Assembly: GCA_020025775.1 (NCBI GenBank)
Contig: JAHHRN010000001.1
Span: 1 to 64,000, forward strand
From: Acutalibacter sp.
Lineage (GTDB): Bacteria > Bacillota > Clostridia > Oscillospirales > Acutalibacteraceae
Direction of reading: 5' to 3'
Length of the DNA stretch: 64,000 bases
The first letter of the stretch is position 1; every line of letters starts with the position of its first letter. The notes under the pieces are model-generated. The model saw only the letters and a program-made list of their open reading frames with translations. It was not told the DNA's origin and did no database searches. Of the stretch, positions 7,119 through 16,448 are shown one piece after another. Both the position numbers and the translations under genes were made by a program.

Positions 7119-8633
7119 TTATTCCCCTACCGTAAACGTGGTGGAAAGGAAGTCTGTGCTTTTGAGTCCGAAGGAGTTTACGGCGTAAACACGCAGGGTG
7201 TAGCTGCCGGGCGCCATATCTCTTAAAATGTTCTGCTCTAAATAATCCAAGTTACTGCCCAAAATATAATTCTTTGCAAAGAAGCGAATAGGAAGCACCG
7301 TGCCTTCGGCATTCTCCACTTCATAGTAATAATATTTTGCCGGTGTTTTCTGGTCTGCGGCGGCAAATGTTACGGTTACATTTTTACCGACTGGCTCTGC
7401 TTTAATATACTTCGTCGGGAAGGTGTTGGCTTCGCCCTTGCCGAGCTTTTCCGAAGTACGGGTAAAGCTTTCTTTGGTAAACGCATCCATTTCGAAGGTT
7501 TCGCCGAAAGGCAGTTCCGTATCGAAATTCAATTTCTGCAAGGTGAAGCGGTTGGCTTTTACATCGACATCGAGCATCATGCCGTTGTTTACATGATCTC
7601 GATTCGGCACGTCATCGCTTTTGAAAATACCGATTTTTTCGGGATGAATCAGATAGTCTCTGTTCTTTAAAACATCCTTTGTACCGTCTACAAGCTCCGC
7701 TTCGGTCAGACCGTAAAACTTACTGTCTTCGCTTTCCAAATCTACCCAGTCGAAATCGAAATAGCTAGATGTACCTGTATTCACCATCGTGAAATCTTTT
7801 TGCATAATGCTTCTTTCATCGCTGAGGCAGTAATGGGAATGGCTTGTGAAAACAACTGCCTGCGGATACTGCTTTAAGATTGCATAGATTTCCTCATACT
7901 GCGGCGTTGCCCAGTGACCGCCGGCAATCGTAGCATCCACCGGCATATGGAGGAAAACAAAAATCGGCTTTTCGGGATCAGCTTTTGCCGAAATCTCCAG
8001 CTGTTCCTTTAAGAAAGCGATTCTTTTGGGATTGTATGTGCCGTCTGCGGGAACGCCGAGTTCTTTTGCGAGTTCTTCGTCGCCCTTTTCAAGACGGGAA
8101 TTGGAAATGGAAATAAAGCTGTAGCCATTGACTACGGTTCTGGCGTTTAAAGGAAGACCTGTTGCCTTATGGTAAACATATTCCTGATTGCCGCCGTAAA
8201 ATTCATGGTTGCCCATGGGGAAAATAATATGGGGCATATCCGCTCTGTCTTCGCCGAATACATAATCCAAAATCTTGTTGTAGGCACTGTAGGCGGCATA
8301 ATCACCCATGGCGTTGACAACGTCACCATTGAGCACAATCATATCAACATCCTGTGCCTTGAAATATTTCATGGCACGCACAAGGTGAGAAAGACCGCCC
8401 GTTACGGTCATATAGTCCCAGCCGTAGAGGTGTTTTTCCTCCTGCGGCAGCTGGCAGTCAGAAATAATACCGACCTTGATTTTGTCGGGGGATTTTGCCT
8501 TAACTTCCTCTGTGACATACTGTGCTTTTTTCGGTGCTCTGGTGAAATGCACCGTGAGCACACCGCCGACAGCGATGACGGCAACTAGCGCTACCGAAAT
8601 TACCGCCAAAACGGTTTTCTTTTTCTTGTTCAT
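7119..8633 (-). CDS. Membrane-anchored calcineurin-like phosphoesterase
   Basis: A 504-residue metallophosphoesterase. Residues 7-30 form an N-terminal membrane anchor after a KKKK stretch, so the catalytic part should be outside the cell. Binuclear metal motifs are D59 (ISDCQLP), D104 (NGDVV), N142-H143 (GNHE) and the late FTSHSHYC. After about residue 405 the protein becomes beta-rich (ITVTFAAADQ-like, then LRVYAVNSFGLKS), resembling a fibronectin III-type domain. It lies 30 nt after the GH3 gene stop on the same strand, so the two are probably co-transcribed. The substrate is unknown; a phosphorylated glycan or nucleotide is possible. Confidence 0.85.
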   Translation of the reverse strand: MNKKKKTVLAVISVALVAVIAVGGVLTVHFTRAPKKAQYVTEEVKAKSPDKIKVGIISDCQLPQEEKHLYGWDYMTVTGGLSHLVRAMKYFKAQDVDMIVLNGDVVNAMGDYAAYSAYNKILDYVFGEDRADMPHIIFPMGNHEFYGGNQEYVYHKATGLPLNARTVVNGYSFISISNSRLEKGDEELAKELGVPADGTYNPKRIAFLKEQLEISAKADPEKPIFVFLHMPVDATIAGGHWATPQYEEIYAILKQYPQAVVFTSHSHYCLSDERSIMQKDFTMVNTGTSSYFDFDWVDLESEDSKFYGLTEAELVDGTKDVLKNRDYLIHPEKIGIFKSDDVPNRDHVNNGMMLDVDVKANRFTLQKLNFDTELPFGETFEMDAFTKESFTRTSEKLGKGEANTFPTKYIKAEPVGKNVTVTFAAADQKTPAKYYYYEVENAEGTVLPIRFFAKNYILGSNLDYLEQNILRDMAPGSYTLRVYAVNSFGLKSTDFLSTTFTVGE

Positions 8634-8663
8634 TCCGAATTCTCCTTTATATAAATCTTTTTA

Positions 8664-10769
8664 TTACGGTAAAACACAGGGTTTTATGCACTTAGTTTCT
8701 GCCGAATTTTCCACAAAAGTGCTTGTCGCTTCGATACTTTGTCCATCGGAAAGCGAAAGCGTATATTTGCCTTTTAAATAAACGGTGTCGCCGTTTTCAT
8801 TTATGGCGTAAAAATCTTTTTCGGTCAGCGGCAAAGAAACTTCTGCGGTTTCGCCCTGCTTTAAGAAGATACGTTTCGCACGAATCAGCTTTTTAACGGG
8901 CTGATTTTTTGCATTTTCGGGATAAGAGAGGAACAGCTCCAATACCTCGTAGCCGTCTCGCTCACTCGGATTATGCACCTGAATTTTCACTGCTTTTTCC
9001 GCTTCGTTATAAGAAAATTCTTTCAAATCGAAATTGCAGTAGCTAAGCCCGTAACCAAAGGGATATTGTACCTCCCCTTTAAAATAACGGTAGGTGCGAT
9101 TTTCCATGCGGTAATCGGTAAAATCGGGTAAATCCTGTATGCTGTTATAAAAGGTTACGGGTAATTTACCGCTTGGCGAAGTTTTGCCGAATACGACATT
9201 CGCTATCGCCTTGCCGCCGCGTGCGCCCGGATACCAGCACTGCAAAATGGCATTGACACGGTTTTTGTAGGGACGAAAATCAATACAGCCGCCCGAGAAA
9301 TTTAAAAGCACAATCTTTTTGCCGAGGCCTAAAAGCATTTCAATGGTTTCTTTTTGATTTTGCGGCAAATCCAAGGTCTCGCGGTCACCTTGTTTGCCCA
9401 TGGCTCCACCGCCGCCTGCAAATATACCGCCGGCTTCTTCGCCCTCGCAGGAAGAATCTAAACCTGTGCAGACAAAAATCACATCCGCCGCCTTGGCTTT
9501 TTCGAAAAGCTCGGCCTTTTGGTCTTTGGAAATTTCCTTATAAAGTGAGAAGCCTAACGTATAATCCGTTTCTTTGTTTTCTTCGCGGAAGGCTTCCGGC
9601 ACCTTGCAGAATTTTTGCGGCTCGCCGAAATAATTGCCCAAATAAGCAAGGTCGTTTTCGGCATTGTAGCCGGTGATTAAAATTTTCTGTGCATTCGGTT
9701 TCAGCGGTAAAATACCGTCATTTTCGAGTAAAACGAGCCCCTGCTCCGCGACGTGCACGGCAAAATCCTCATGCGCCGCCGTGGCATTTTCCGCGGGAGA
9801 AATCGCGTGATAGGGGCAAGTTTCATCGAACATGCCAAGTGCACTGCGAATGGAGAACAATCTTGCCGCCGATTTTTGTAGGGTTTCTTTTTTTGTATAG
9901 CCCATGGCAACCGACACGGGCAACAAGCTATATAACACGCCGCATTCGAGGTCACAGCCGGCATTCAGTGCCATAGCCGCACCCTTAGCGGGGGAAAGCG
10001 TTGCACGGTGTTTAAAAACAACATCCAAAAGCGCGGAGCAGTCGGAAACATAATAGCCGCGAAAGCCCCAGTCGTCGCGCAAAATGGTTTGCATGAGGGT
10101 TGGGGAAGCACAGCAGGGCTCGCCGTTTAAGCGATTATAAGCACCCATGACGCCACATACCTTGGCATCCTCCACCGCCGTTTGAAAGGCAGGCAGATAG
10201 GTTTCGAACAAATCCTTTTTTGAAACCTGTGCATTAAAGGTGTGTCGTTCGCTTTCGGGACCGCTGTGCACAGCAAAATGCTTCACGCAGGCGGCGGTTT
10301 TGATATATTTTTCATCCGTACCCTGTAAGCCGCGCACATACGCCGCGCCCAAAAGACCTGTAAGATAGGGGTCCTCGCCGTAGGTTTCGTGTCCTCTGCC
10401 CCAGCGCGGATCTCTGAAAATATTAATATTCGGCGACCACATCGTAAGACCCTTATAAATGCCGCAGTCGCCCTTCTTTTGACTTTCGTTATATTTCGCA
10501 CGCGCTTCGGTGGAAATCACAGAAGCGACCTGCTCCACGGTATCAGCATCGAAGGTTGCCGCCATGGCAATCGCCTGCGGAAAGACCGTGGCAATCCCGG
10601 CACGGGCAACGCCGTGTAAGCTTTCATTCCACCAGTTATAGGCTTTCACGCCCAAGCGTTCAATAGATTTGGACGCATGGCGCAGCTGAGAGGCAAGCTC
10701 TAAGGTAGAAAGCGTTTTTGCCATGGCTTCGCCCTTTTCGGCATGGTATTTCCTGTATTGTTCCTGCAA
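8664..10769 (-). CDS. GH3 glycosidase, beta-xylosidase-like
   Basis: A family 3 glycoside hydrolase. The early YNWWNESLHGVARAG, then FSPN-like WSPNINIFRDPRWGRG and ETYGEDPYL are typical of the beta-xylosidase/alpha-arabinosidase branch. The nucleophile is Asp in YYVSDCSALLD. The C-terminal half has the second GH3 domain (EGEEAGG, GDRETLDLP), YPFGYGLSYC and a fibronectin-like end. There is no signal peptide, so it is cytoplasmic. The open frame extends to a TTG at 10826, but that codon overlaps the divergent promoter and lacks a binding site. I prefer TTG 10769 (701 residues): it has GGAAAGGGG about 10 nt upstream and gives the usual M-x-E-x-YRK start. It is divergent from the LacI-type regulator and probably co-transcribed with the phosphoesterase. 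A beta-1,2-xylosidase acting on N-glycans would fit the context. Confidence 0.9.
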   Translation of the reverse strand: MQEQYRKYHAEKGEAMAKTLSTLELASQLRHASKSIERLGVKAYNWWNESLHGVARAGIATVFPQAIAMAATFDADTVEQVASVISTEARAKYNESQKKGDCGIYKGLTMWSPNINIFRDPRWGRGHETYGEDPYLTGLLGAAYVRGLQGTDEKYIKTAACVKHFAVHSGPESERHTFNAQVSKKDLFETYLPAFQTAVEDAKVCGVMGAYNRLNGEPCCASPTLMQTILRDDWGFRGYYVSDCSALLDVVFKHRATLSPAKGAAMALNAGCDLECGVLYSLLPVSVAMGYTKKETLQKSAARLFSIRSALGMFDETCPYHAISPAENATAAHEDFAVHVAEQGLVLLENDGILPLKPNAQKILITGYNAENDLAYLGNYFGEPQKFCKVPEAFREENKETDYTLGFSLYKEISKDQKAELFEKAKAADVIFVCTGLDSSCEGEEAGGIFAGGGGAMGKQGDRETLDLPQNQKETIEMLLGLGKKIVLLNFSGGCIDFRPYKNRVNAILQCWYPGARGGKAIANVVFGKTSPSGKLPVTFYNSIQDLPDFTDYRMENRTYRYFKGEVQYPFGYGLSYCNFDLKEFSYNEAEKAVKIQVHNPSERDGYEVLELFLSYPENAKNQPVKKLIRAKRIFLKQGETAEVSLPLTEKDFYAINENGDTVYLKGKYTLSLSDGQSIEATSTFVENSAETKCIKPCVLP

Positions 10770-10819
10770 GCCCTTTGCGCCCCTTTCCGCTTCGCCGCCC
10801 GATTCTTTCTGAAATCCTC

Positions 10820-10848
10820 TTGACAAACGAAAGCGATATGATTATGAT
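10820..10848 (+). promoter_or_regulatory. Promoter of the LacI/GH38 operon
   Basis: TTGACA (10820-10825) and TATGAT (10843-10848) are 17 bp apart. This leaves a leader of about 115 nt before the LacI-type start codon. Confidence 0.8.
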
Positions 10849-10857
10849 ATAATTGTT

Positions 10858-10872
10858 TCGTGCACGAGCACG
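10858..10872. promoter_or_regulatory. Candidate LacI-type operator
   Basis: CGTGC-ACGA-GCACG (10859-10872) is a perfect inverted repeat, and TCGTGCACGA (10858-10867) within it is also a perfect palindrome. It lies at the expected transcription start of the plus-strand operon. It also falls between TTGACG (10876-10871) and a weak -10 for the minus-strand GH3 gene, so one bound dimer could control both directions. Confidence 0.6.
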
Positions 10873-10919
10873 TCAACCGTCACTATGAATAGTAGCACAA
10901 GCAAAATAAAAAGTCAACA

Positions 10920-10935
10920 CCGCAAATTTTTGCGG
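10920..10935 (+). promoter_or_regulatory. Leader hairpin before the LacI gene
   Basis: CCGCAA...TTGCGG forms a short AT-looped hairpin in the leader, about 30 nt before the start codon. It lacks a T run, so it is not a terminator. Confidence 0.35.
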
Positions 10936-10968
10936 CATCTCAATAAAAGGAATCCGAAAGGAGTCACT

Positions 10969-11979
10969 ATGGCAATTACAGCACAAAAAATCGCCGAGCT
11001 TGCAGGCGTCAGCCGCGGCACGGTCGACAGAGCTTTAAAAAACCGCGAGGGTGTGAACCCCGAAACCAAGGCAAGAATTTTAAAGATTGCCGATGAATAC
11101 AACTACAAGCCCAATCTCATCGGTAAGGCGCTCGTCTATTCCAAACACCGTATTCCGATTGCGGTTTGTTTAAACAGCCTCGGCAACCCCTTTTTCGACG
11201 AGGTCAAAAAGGGTATTATGGACGCGCAAAAAAGCTATGCCGATTACGGCATCGACATTGAGCTGCAAGAGATGAAAGGCTTTGATGAGGAGGAAATGCT
11301 CCAACGTTTAAGCCATCTTAAAAAAGATGTGCAAAACGTAATTATCACCCCTGTAAGCAGTCCCCGATTCGCCGAAAAAATCAACGAACTCGAGCAAAGC
11401 GGCGTGCATGTGATTACGCTTTCGAGTGACGTGCCGGGCTCTGACCGTCTTTCCTATGTAGGCTGTGATTACGAAAAGAGCGGCAAAATCGCCGGACGCT
11501 TAACCGGTCTGCTTTCGGGCGGCAAGGCAAAGCTTTGCATCACCACCGGCAGCCTGTCGCACTATGGTCACCGCCAGCGTGTAGACGGTCTTTTAGAGAT
11601 TGTCAAAGGCTACCCCGACATTGAGCTTGTCAAGATTTTGGAAACCTTTGACGATGATGAAACCGCGAAGCAGAAAACCGCCGCGCTTTTAAAAGAGCAC
11701 CCCGAGGTGGATTTCATTTATATCACCGCAGGCGGCGTACAGGGTACGCTCGAAGCCATTCAGGAAAGTGGAAAAACACTCAAAGCCTGTTCCTTTGACG
11801 ACACCCCCGGCACACGCAGAGCTTTGGAAAGCGGCAAACTTTTGGCAACCATTTGTCAAGAGCCCTATAAGCAGGGCTACAACGCCGTGAAAAGCATTTT
11901 CGATAAGGTTGTGGCACACGAAGAAGTACCCGCCTTCCAGTATTCTGATTTATATATCAAGGTAGACACCGCGCTTTAA
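10969..11979 (+). CDS. LacI-family regulator (PBP1/RbsB-like sensor domain)
   Basis: A 336-residue sugar-responsive repressor. The N-terminal helix-turn-helix is TAQKIAELAGVSRGTVDRAL, slightly divergent from LacI (usually SxxTVSRVL). A periplasmic-binding-protein-like sensor of the ribose/galactose type follows: NPFFDEVKKGI, VIITPVSSPRF, YVGCDYEKSGKIAGR. The frame is open from 10885, but ATG 10969 has AAAGGAG at the right distance and begins the conserved domain, so the shorter form is right. It heads the operon that ends with the GH2 gene: the GH38 start is 16 nt after its stop. It is divergent from the GH3 gene. A sugar released by these enzymes, such as xylose, mannose or a small oligosaccharide, is the probable inducer. 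Confidence 0.9.
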   Translation: MAITAQKIAELAGVSRGTVDRALKNREGVNPETKARILKIADEYNYKPNLIGKALVYSKHRIPIAVCLNSLGNPFFDEVKKGIMDAQKSYADYGIDIELQEMKGFDEEEMLQRLSHLKKDVQNVIITPVSSPRFAEKINELEQSGVHVITLSSDVPGSDRLSYVGCDYEKSGKIAGRLTGLLSGGKAKLCITTGSLSHYGHRQRVDGLLEIVKGYPDIELVKILETFDDDETAKQKTAALLKEHPEVDFIYITAGGVQGTLEAIQESGKTLKACSFDDTPGTRRALESGKLLATICQEPYKQGYNAVKSIFDKVVAHEEVPAFQYSDLYIKVDTAL

Positions 11980-11994
11980 GAAACGGAGTAAACG

Positions 11995-14958
11995 ATGGAC
12001 GGAAATTTATTAACCTTTTTACAGCACAATCGCAATCTCTGCTATACACATTTTTTATCTGTTTTAAGAAAAGATATTTATAAGCCTCTTTCCTCCCTTT
12101 CGGTTGAGGTTTTAAAGTCCAAAGAGCCTATCCCTTTTAAAAAAGCAACAGCGCGCCCCTTTTCGCCGATTCAAAAAGGCGAGGCATGGGGCGGCTTTTT
12201 CGACTGTGCATGGTTTCGGTGCAAGGGCACTGTACCGCAAAATGTCGATTTAAAAAAGGTTGTTTTAAAACTGGATGTCGGCGGTGAGGGCTGTGTTTAT
12301 ACCGAAGCCGCAGGCGCTGTGCAGGGCATTACCAATGTGCTCGGCATGGTAGATTTTTTCCAGAGCGCAAGGGGCAAACAGATTGTACCCCTTTTAAAGC
12401 TTTTAGAGGGAAACGAAACAGAATTCACCTTTTACATAGACTGCGGCAACAACGGCAAAATGGGCAAGGATAACGGAAATGCCTTATTTAATACCGCAGA
12501 AATCTGTCTTTTAGACCGTGAGGTTTTAGAGCTTTACTATGATTTTTTGGCAGGCTATCAGCTGCTTTCGGCACTGCACGATCATGAAAAAGCCGCCGAG
12601 GTGAAGTCCATTTTAAAAAGCGGTATGACTGCTTATAAATCCGCAAAAACGGACAAAGTAAGTGCTTCTAAAGCGGCGCTTTCTCCCCTCTTTGACGGCA
12701 AGGGCAAGGAAGATTTCACGGTTTATGCCGTCGGGCACGGGCATTTAGATTTGGCATGGCTTTGGCCGGTGAGAGAAACCAAGAGAAAGGCGATTCGCAC
12801 CTTTTCCAATGCGCTCTATGAGGCCGAAGAAGAGCCATCTTACGTTTTCAACGGCAGTCAGCCCCAACAGTATGCCTTCATTCAAGAGAATGCACCGGAG
12901 CTTTTTGCACGCATTCAAGCGGCAGCCGCAAAGGGCAATATCGAGCCACAGGGCGGTATGTGGGTTGAGCCCGACACCAACCTTCCCTGCGGAGAAAGTC
13001 TCATTCGCCAGTGCATGTACGGCAAGGCGTATTTTAAGAAATATTTCGGTAAGGATGTAAAGACCCTTTGGCTACCCGATGTGTTCGGCTACACCGCCGC
13101 TCTGCCACAGATTATCAAAAAATGCGGCATGGAAAATTTCATGACCATTAAGCTCAGCTGGAATAATATCAACCAGTTCCCCCACCACACCTTCCGCTGG
13201 ACGGGTCTCGGAGACAGCGAGGTACTCGTGCATATGCCGCCCGAGGGCGATTACAACTCGAACGCCACTCCCTATGCCGTTCAAAAGACCTATAACCAGT
13301 ATAAAGAAAAAGCGGTTTCCGATATAGCCCTCCTTTCCTACGGCATCGGTGACGGCGGCGCAGGTCCGGGCGAATACCATGTACATATGGCCAAACGCTG
13401 TGAGACTCTCCGCTATATTCCGAAGGTGAAGCTTTCCTCCTCCGACGCATTTTTTGATGCGCTTTGGCAGCACAAGGATGCTTATCCGAAATATAAGGGC
13501 GAATTGTATTTAGAAAAGCATCAAGGCACCTACACCACGCAGGCGAAGGTGAAAAAGAACAACCGCCGCTCGGAAGCGCTCCTGCACTTTGCCGAATGGG
13601 TTTGCGCCATGGCTTCTCTGCGTGGCAAGGACTACCCGAAAGAGGCGTTCGACAGAATTTGGAAAGAAATTCTTCTTTACCAGTTCCACGACATTCTCCC
13701 CGGTTCTTCTATTCAGCGGGTCTATGACGAATGTAACGCACGTTATGCGATTTTGCAGGCAGAGCTTGAAGCCCTCATCGACGATGCACTTTCCTATTTA
13801 CAAAACGGAAAATCCGACCGTCTGTTTGCCGTGAATCCCACGGATTTTGAGCAAAAAGGCTATCTAAAGCAGAACGGTACTTGGTATCGCTACGAGGTTT
13901 CGCCCTATGCCGCCGCAGAGCTGCAAGTGGCAGAAGCTCCCACAGAATTTCATTTTGACCAAGGACACATGGAAAACAGCCGTCTGCGTTTAACCTTTAA
14001 TGAAAAAGGGCAAATCACCGCACTGCTCGATAAAGGAAATCAATACAACTGCGTAGAAAAAGTGATGAATGCCATGCGTATTTATAAGGACCGCTTCGTG
14101 CATCCCTATAACGCCTGGGATATTGATATAAACTACACCAAGCACGCCCCCACCGATATGAAGCTTGAATCTGCGGATACCTTCACAGACGGCAATGTGC
14201 TGATTCGCGAGCAGAAATTCTCCTATCACCACTCCACGCTCACCCAGCGCATTCTTTTGGAAGAGGGCGCGGATTTTGTAAAAATCGAAAATGAGGTTTC
14301 GTGGCACGAGACACACAAAATGCTCCGTGCGGACTTCTACCCCAAAAACTTTTCCGATAAGGTGCTCTGTGATATTCAGTTCGGCAATATCGAAAGAAGC
14401 ACCAAAACCGAAACAAAAACCGATTTTGCACAGTTTGAAATTCCGGCGCACAAGTGGGTGGATGTCTATAAAGACGGCTACGGCTTTGCACTTCTCAACG
14501 ATTGCAAATACGGGCACAGAGTCAAGGACGGCTTAATCAGTCTCAACTGTTTAAGGAGCCCCGTCTACCCCGACAAAACCGCCGACCGTGGCGACCATAA
14601 ATTCACCTTCTGCCTGTATCCGCATAAGGAAAAGGCTTTAAAGAGCCACCTTGTTGCCCTCGGCTACGCGCTCAACAATCCCGTAAAAATTGTGTCGGGC
14701 GATATAGATTTGCCGCAGATTTTGCACACCGACAAGGAAAATATTATTCTCGAAACCGTGTTCGTGAACGAAAAAGGCAATCTGGCTTTACGCCTTTACG
14801 AAAACCGCGGTCAACAAACCGAAGTGACCTTTTCTCTGCCGCTTGACTATAAAGAAATTTTAGAAACCGATATGCGTTTTACAAGCGGGAAAGAAATTCA
14901 GGGGAACACACTCGACTTTGCACCGTTTGAAATCAAAACACTGGAGGTTCTGCGATGA
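11995..14958 (+). CDS. GH38 alpha-mannosidase
   Basis: A 987-residue retaining alpha-mannosidase of family 38. The zinc-binding start of the catalytic domain is GHGHLDLAWLW (H250, D252). The nucleophile Asp is D362 in WLPDVFGY, and a zinc His lies in YQFHDILPGSSI. An alpha-helical mid domain and long C-terminal beta-sandwich domains follow (from about residue 640), which is the normal architecture and length for bacterial GH38. There is no signal peptide, so it acts inside the cell on imported alpha-mannosides. The start is ATG 11995 with GGAG upstream. Its end overlaps the next start by ATGA. Confidence 0.96.
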   Translation: MDGNLLTFLQHNRNLCYTHFLSVLRKDIYKPLSSLSVEVLKSKEPIPFKKATARPFSPIQKGEAWGGFFDCAWFRCKGTVPQNVDLKKVVLKLDVGGEGCVYTEAAGAVQGITNVLGMVDFFQSARGKQIVPLLKLLEGNETEFTFYIDCGNNGKMGKDNGNALFNTAEICLLDREVLELYYDFLAGYQLLSALHDHEKAAEVKSILKSGMTAYKSAKTDKVSASKAALSPLFDGKGKEDFTVYAVGHGHLDLAWLWPVRETKRKAIRTFSNALYEAEEEPSYVFNGSQPQQYAFIQENAPELFARIQAAAAKGNIEPQGGMWVEPDTNLPCGESLIRQCMYGKAYFKKYFGKDVKTLWLPDVFGYTAALPQIIKKCGMENFMTIKLSWNNINQFPHHTFRWTGLGDSEVLVHMPPEGDYNSNATPYAVQKTYNQYKEKAVSDIALLSYGIGDGGAGPGEYHVHMAKRCETLRYIPKVKLSSSDAFFDALWQHKDAYPKYKGELYLEKHQGTYTTQAKVKKNNRRSEALLHFAEWVCAMASLRGKDYPKEAFDRIWKEILLYQFHDILPGSSIQRVYDECNARYAILQAELEALIDDALSYLQNGKSDRLFAVNPTDFEQKGYLKQNGTWYRYEVSPYAAAELQVAEAPTEFHFDQGHMENSRLRLTFNEKGQITALLDKGNQYNCVEKVMNAMRIYKDRFVHPYNAWDIDINYTKHAPTDMKLESADTFTDGNVLIREQKFSYHHSTLTQRILLEEGADFVKIENEVSWHETHKMLRADFYPKNFSDKVLCDIQFGNIERSTKTETKTDFAQFEIPAHKWVDVYKDGYGFALLNDCKYGHRVKDGLISLNCLRSPVYPDKTADRGDHKFTFCLYPHKEKALKSHLVALGYALNNPVKIVSGDIDLPQILHTDKENIILETVFVNEKGNLALRLYENRGQQTEVTFSLPLDYKEILETDMRFTSGKEIQGNTLDFAPFEIKTLEVLR

Positions 14959-16448
14959 AAAAGTGCAGTATTACAGTTATTTCGATTCTACTTGTTTTTC
15001 TGCTCGTGTTTTCCGTTTCGGCGGAATACATTGGCACAAGTGGGAAGCTTGCTGTGGAGAGGCCCTATATGCAAAGTGAAAATCTTGCTTTGCGTTTTTC
15101 CTCCAAAGCAACCGACGGCAACACCCACAGCGTTTTGCGCTTTAAGCAAAAACAAGGCGATTCCGTTCTTTTGGATTTGGGTAAAAGCGAAACATTTAAC
15201 CATATCATTTTAAAAGAAAAAGGGCTGAACGTAAAACGCTTTGTGCTTTCCGCCTCCGAGGACGGCGAAAACTTTAAAGAGTTTTATAGGGGCGACAAAA
15301 TTGAATTTCACCGCCTTTGCACTTTCGAGTCCGTGACGGCACGCTATGTAAAGCTGACTGTTTTGGAAAGCGACCTGTGCCCGAAAATTCGCGAAATCGA
15401 AATCTACAACGAACAGCCCGAAAGACGAGACGATTTCGATGTTTCCGCCTACAGCACCCTGCACGGAGAAATTTACAAGGTGATTGACGACGAAACAATT
15501 CCCGAAAGCGAAAAAGATGAGAAAATCCAGTCGCTTCTTCAAAAAGATTATTTCAAAACCGTAACCGAATACATTCTCATCGGCTGTATCAGCTTCGATG
15601 AAAACGGCGTTGTAGCACCTATCGGCTGGGACAAAAAAGTACGGGACGAAGAGAAATATTTCGGCCGCATGATGAAGAATCTGCATGCCGTTTTAGACGG
15701 CACCGGCACCGAAATCACCGCCACGATTTTGAATCCGTGGGGCGAGCGTGTCAACGAAAAGATGATGAAAGCCATCACCGAAAACCGTGAGGCACTGATG
15801 GAAAACATGATTGCGTTTTGCAACCGCTACGAGATAGACAACATCGACCTTGACTGGGAATTCCCCCTCTCGCAGGCAGAATTCGACGCTTACAATCCGT
15901 TCTTGCAGGACTTCAAAGCCAAAATGCAAGAGCAAATGTGGAATAAAACGGACGCGAAGCTTTCGATTGCCGTGGCGACATGGGCACTGCGCTACACGCC
16001 CGAAACAATCGCCTGTCTCGACGCGGTCAACGTCATGGGCTACGATATTTTAGACCAGGACGGCTACCATTCCAGCTTTTTCAGCAGCTGCGTGCAAGCG
16101 GCAAACTACATTGAGCACGAGGGCTTCCCGAAAGAGAAAATCCGCATCGGCTTCCCGTTTTACGGCACTTATATTCACAAAAACATGGAGCAGTACGGCT
16201 ATAACACCGTTCCGCAAGCCGAGCGAAACTACTTTGAAAATCTCTACACCCTGCCGCACAATAAAACGAAAGAGGACAGAACCGTTTACTTCAATTCCGC
16301 TTCGGTCATTCGCGACAAAACCGCTTATGCCTATTTAAACGGCTATAAGGGCGTTATGATTTTCTCCCTCTATTGCGACATTCCCTACGAGGATAATCTT
16401 TCCCTAACCTCGGCAGTCGAAAGCTATTTAAAGGAGGCAACTGTATGA
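14955..16448 (+). CDS. Secreted GH18 glycosidase with N-terminal F5/8 C-type domain
   Basis: A 497-residue exported protein. A classical signal peptide ends near VFSVSA (residues 1-23). Residues about 25-150 form a discoidin/F5-8 type C (CBM32-like) sugar-binding domain, with SVTARYVKLTV and KIREIEIYN. The rest is a GH18 TIM barrel. The DxDxE motif is IDLDWE (D298, D300, E302), and NVMGYD supplies the conserved Tyr-Asp pair. GH18 enzymes are chitinases or endo-beta-N-acetylglucosaminidases. Between an alpha-mannosidase and a beta-mannosidase, the N-glycan-cleaving activity is more likely; sequence alone does not settle this. It is translationally coupled to GH38 (ATGA overlap). Confidence 0.9.
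   Translation: MKKCSITVISILLVFLLVFSVSAEYIGTSGKLAVERPYMQSENLALRFSSKATDGNTHSVLRFKQKQGDSVLLDLGKSETFNHIILKEKGLNVKRFVLSASEDGENFKEFYRGDKIEFHRLCTFESVTARYVKLTVLESDLCPKIREIEIYNEQPERRDDFDVSAYSTLHGEIYKVIDDETIPESEKDEKIQSLLQKDYFKTVTEYILIGCISFDENGVVAPIGWDKKVRDEEKYFGRMMKNLHAVLDGTGTEITATILNPWGERVNEKMMKAITENREALMENMIAFCNRYEIDNIDLDWEFPLSQAEFDAYNPFLQDFKAKMQEQMWNKTDAKLSIAVATWALRYTPETIACLDAVNVMGYDILDQDGYHSSFFSSCVQAANYIEHEGFPKEKIRIGFPFYGTYIHKNMEQYGYNTVPQAERNYFENLYTLPHNKTKEDRTVYFNSASVIRDKTAYAYLNGYKGVMIFSLYCDIPYEDNLSLTSAVESYLKEATV

Noticed and set aside
8169..8588. 139-residue plus-strand frame inside the phosphoesterase gene
   Set aside because: It is antisense to clear metal-binding motifs, with no promoter or binding site; a shadow of the real gene.
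10770..10826. Upstream extension of the GH3 reading frame to TTG 10826
   Set aside because: The codon overlaps the divergent promoter, has no binding site, and the extra residues do not fit the family's N-terminus.
13072..13473. 133-residue minus-strand frame inside GH38
   Set aside because: Antisense to the conserved catalytic core; no supporting signals.
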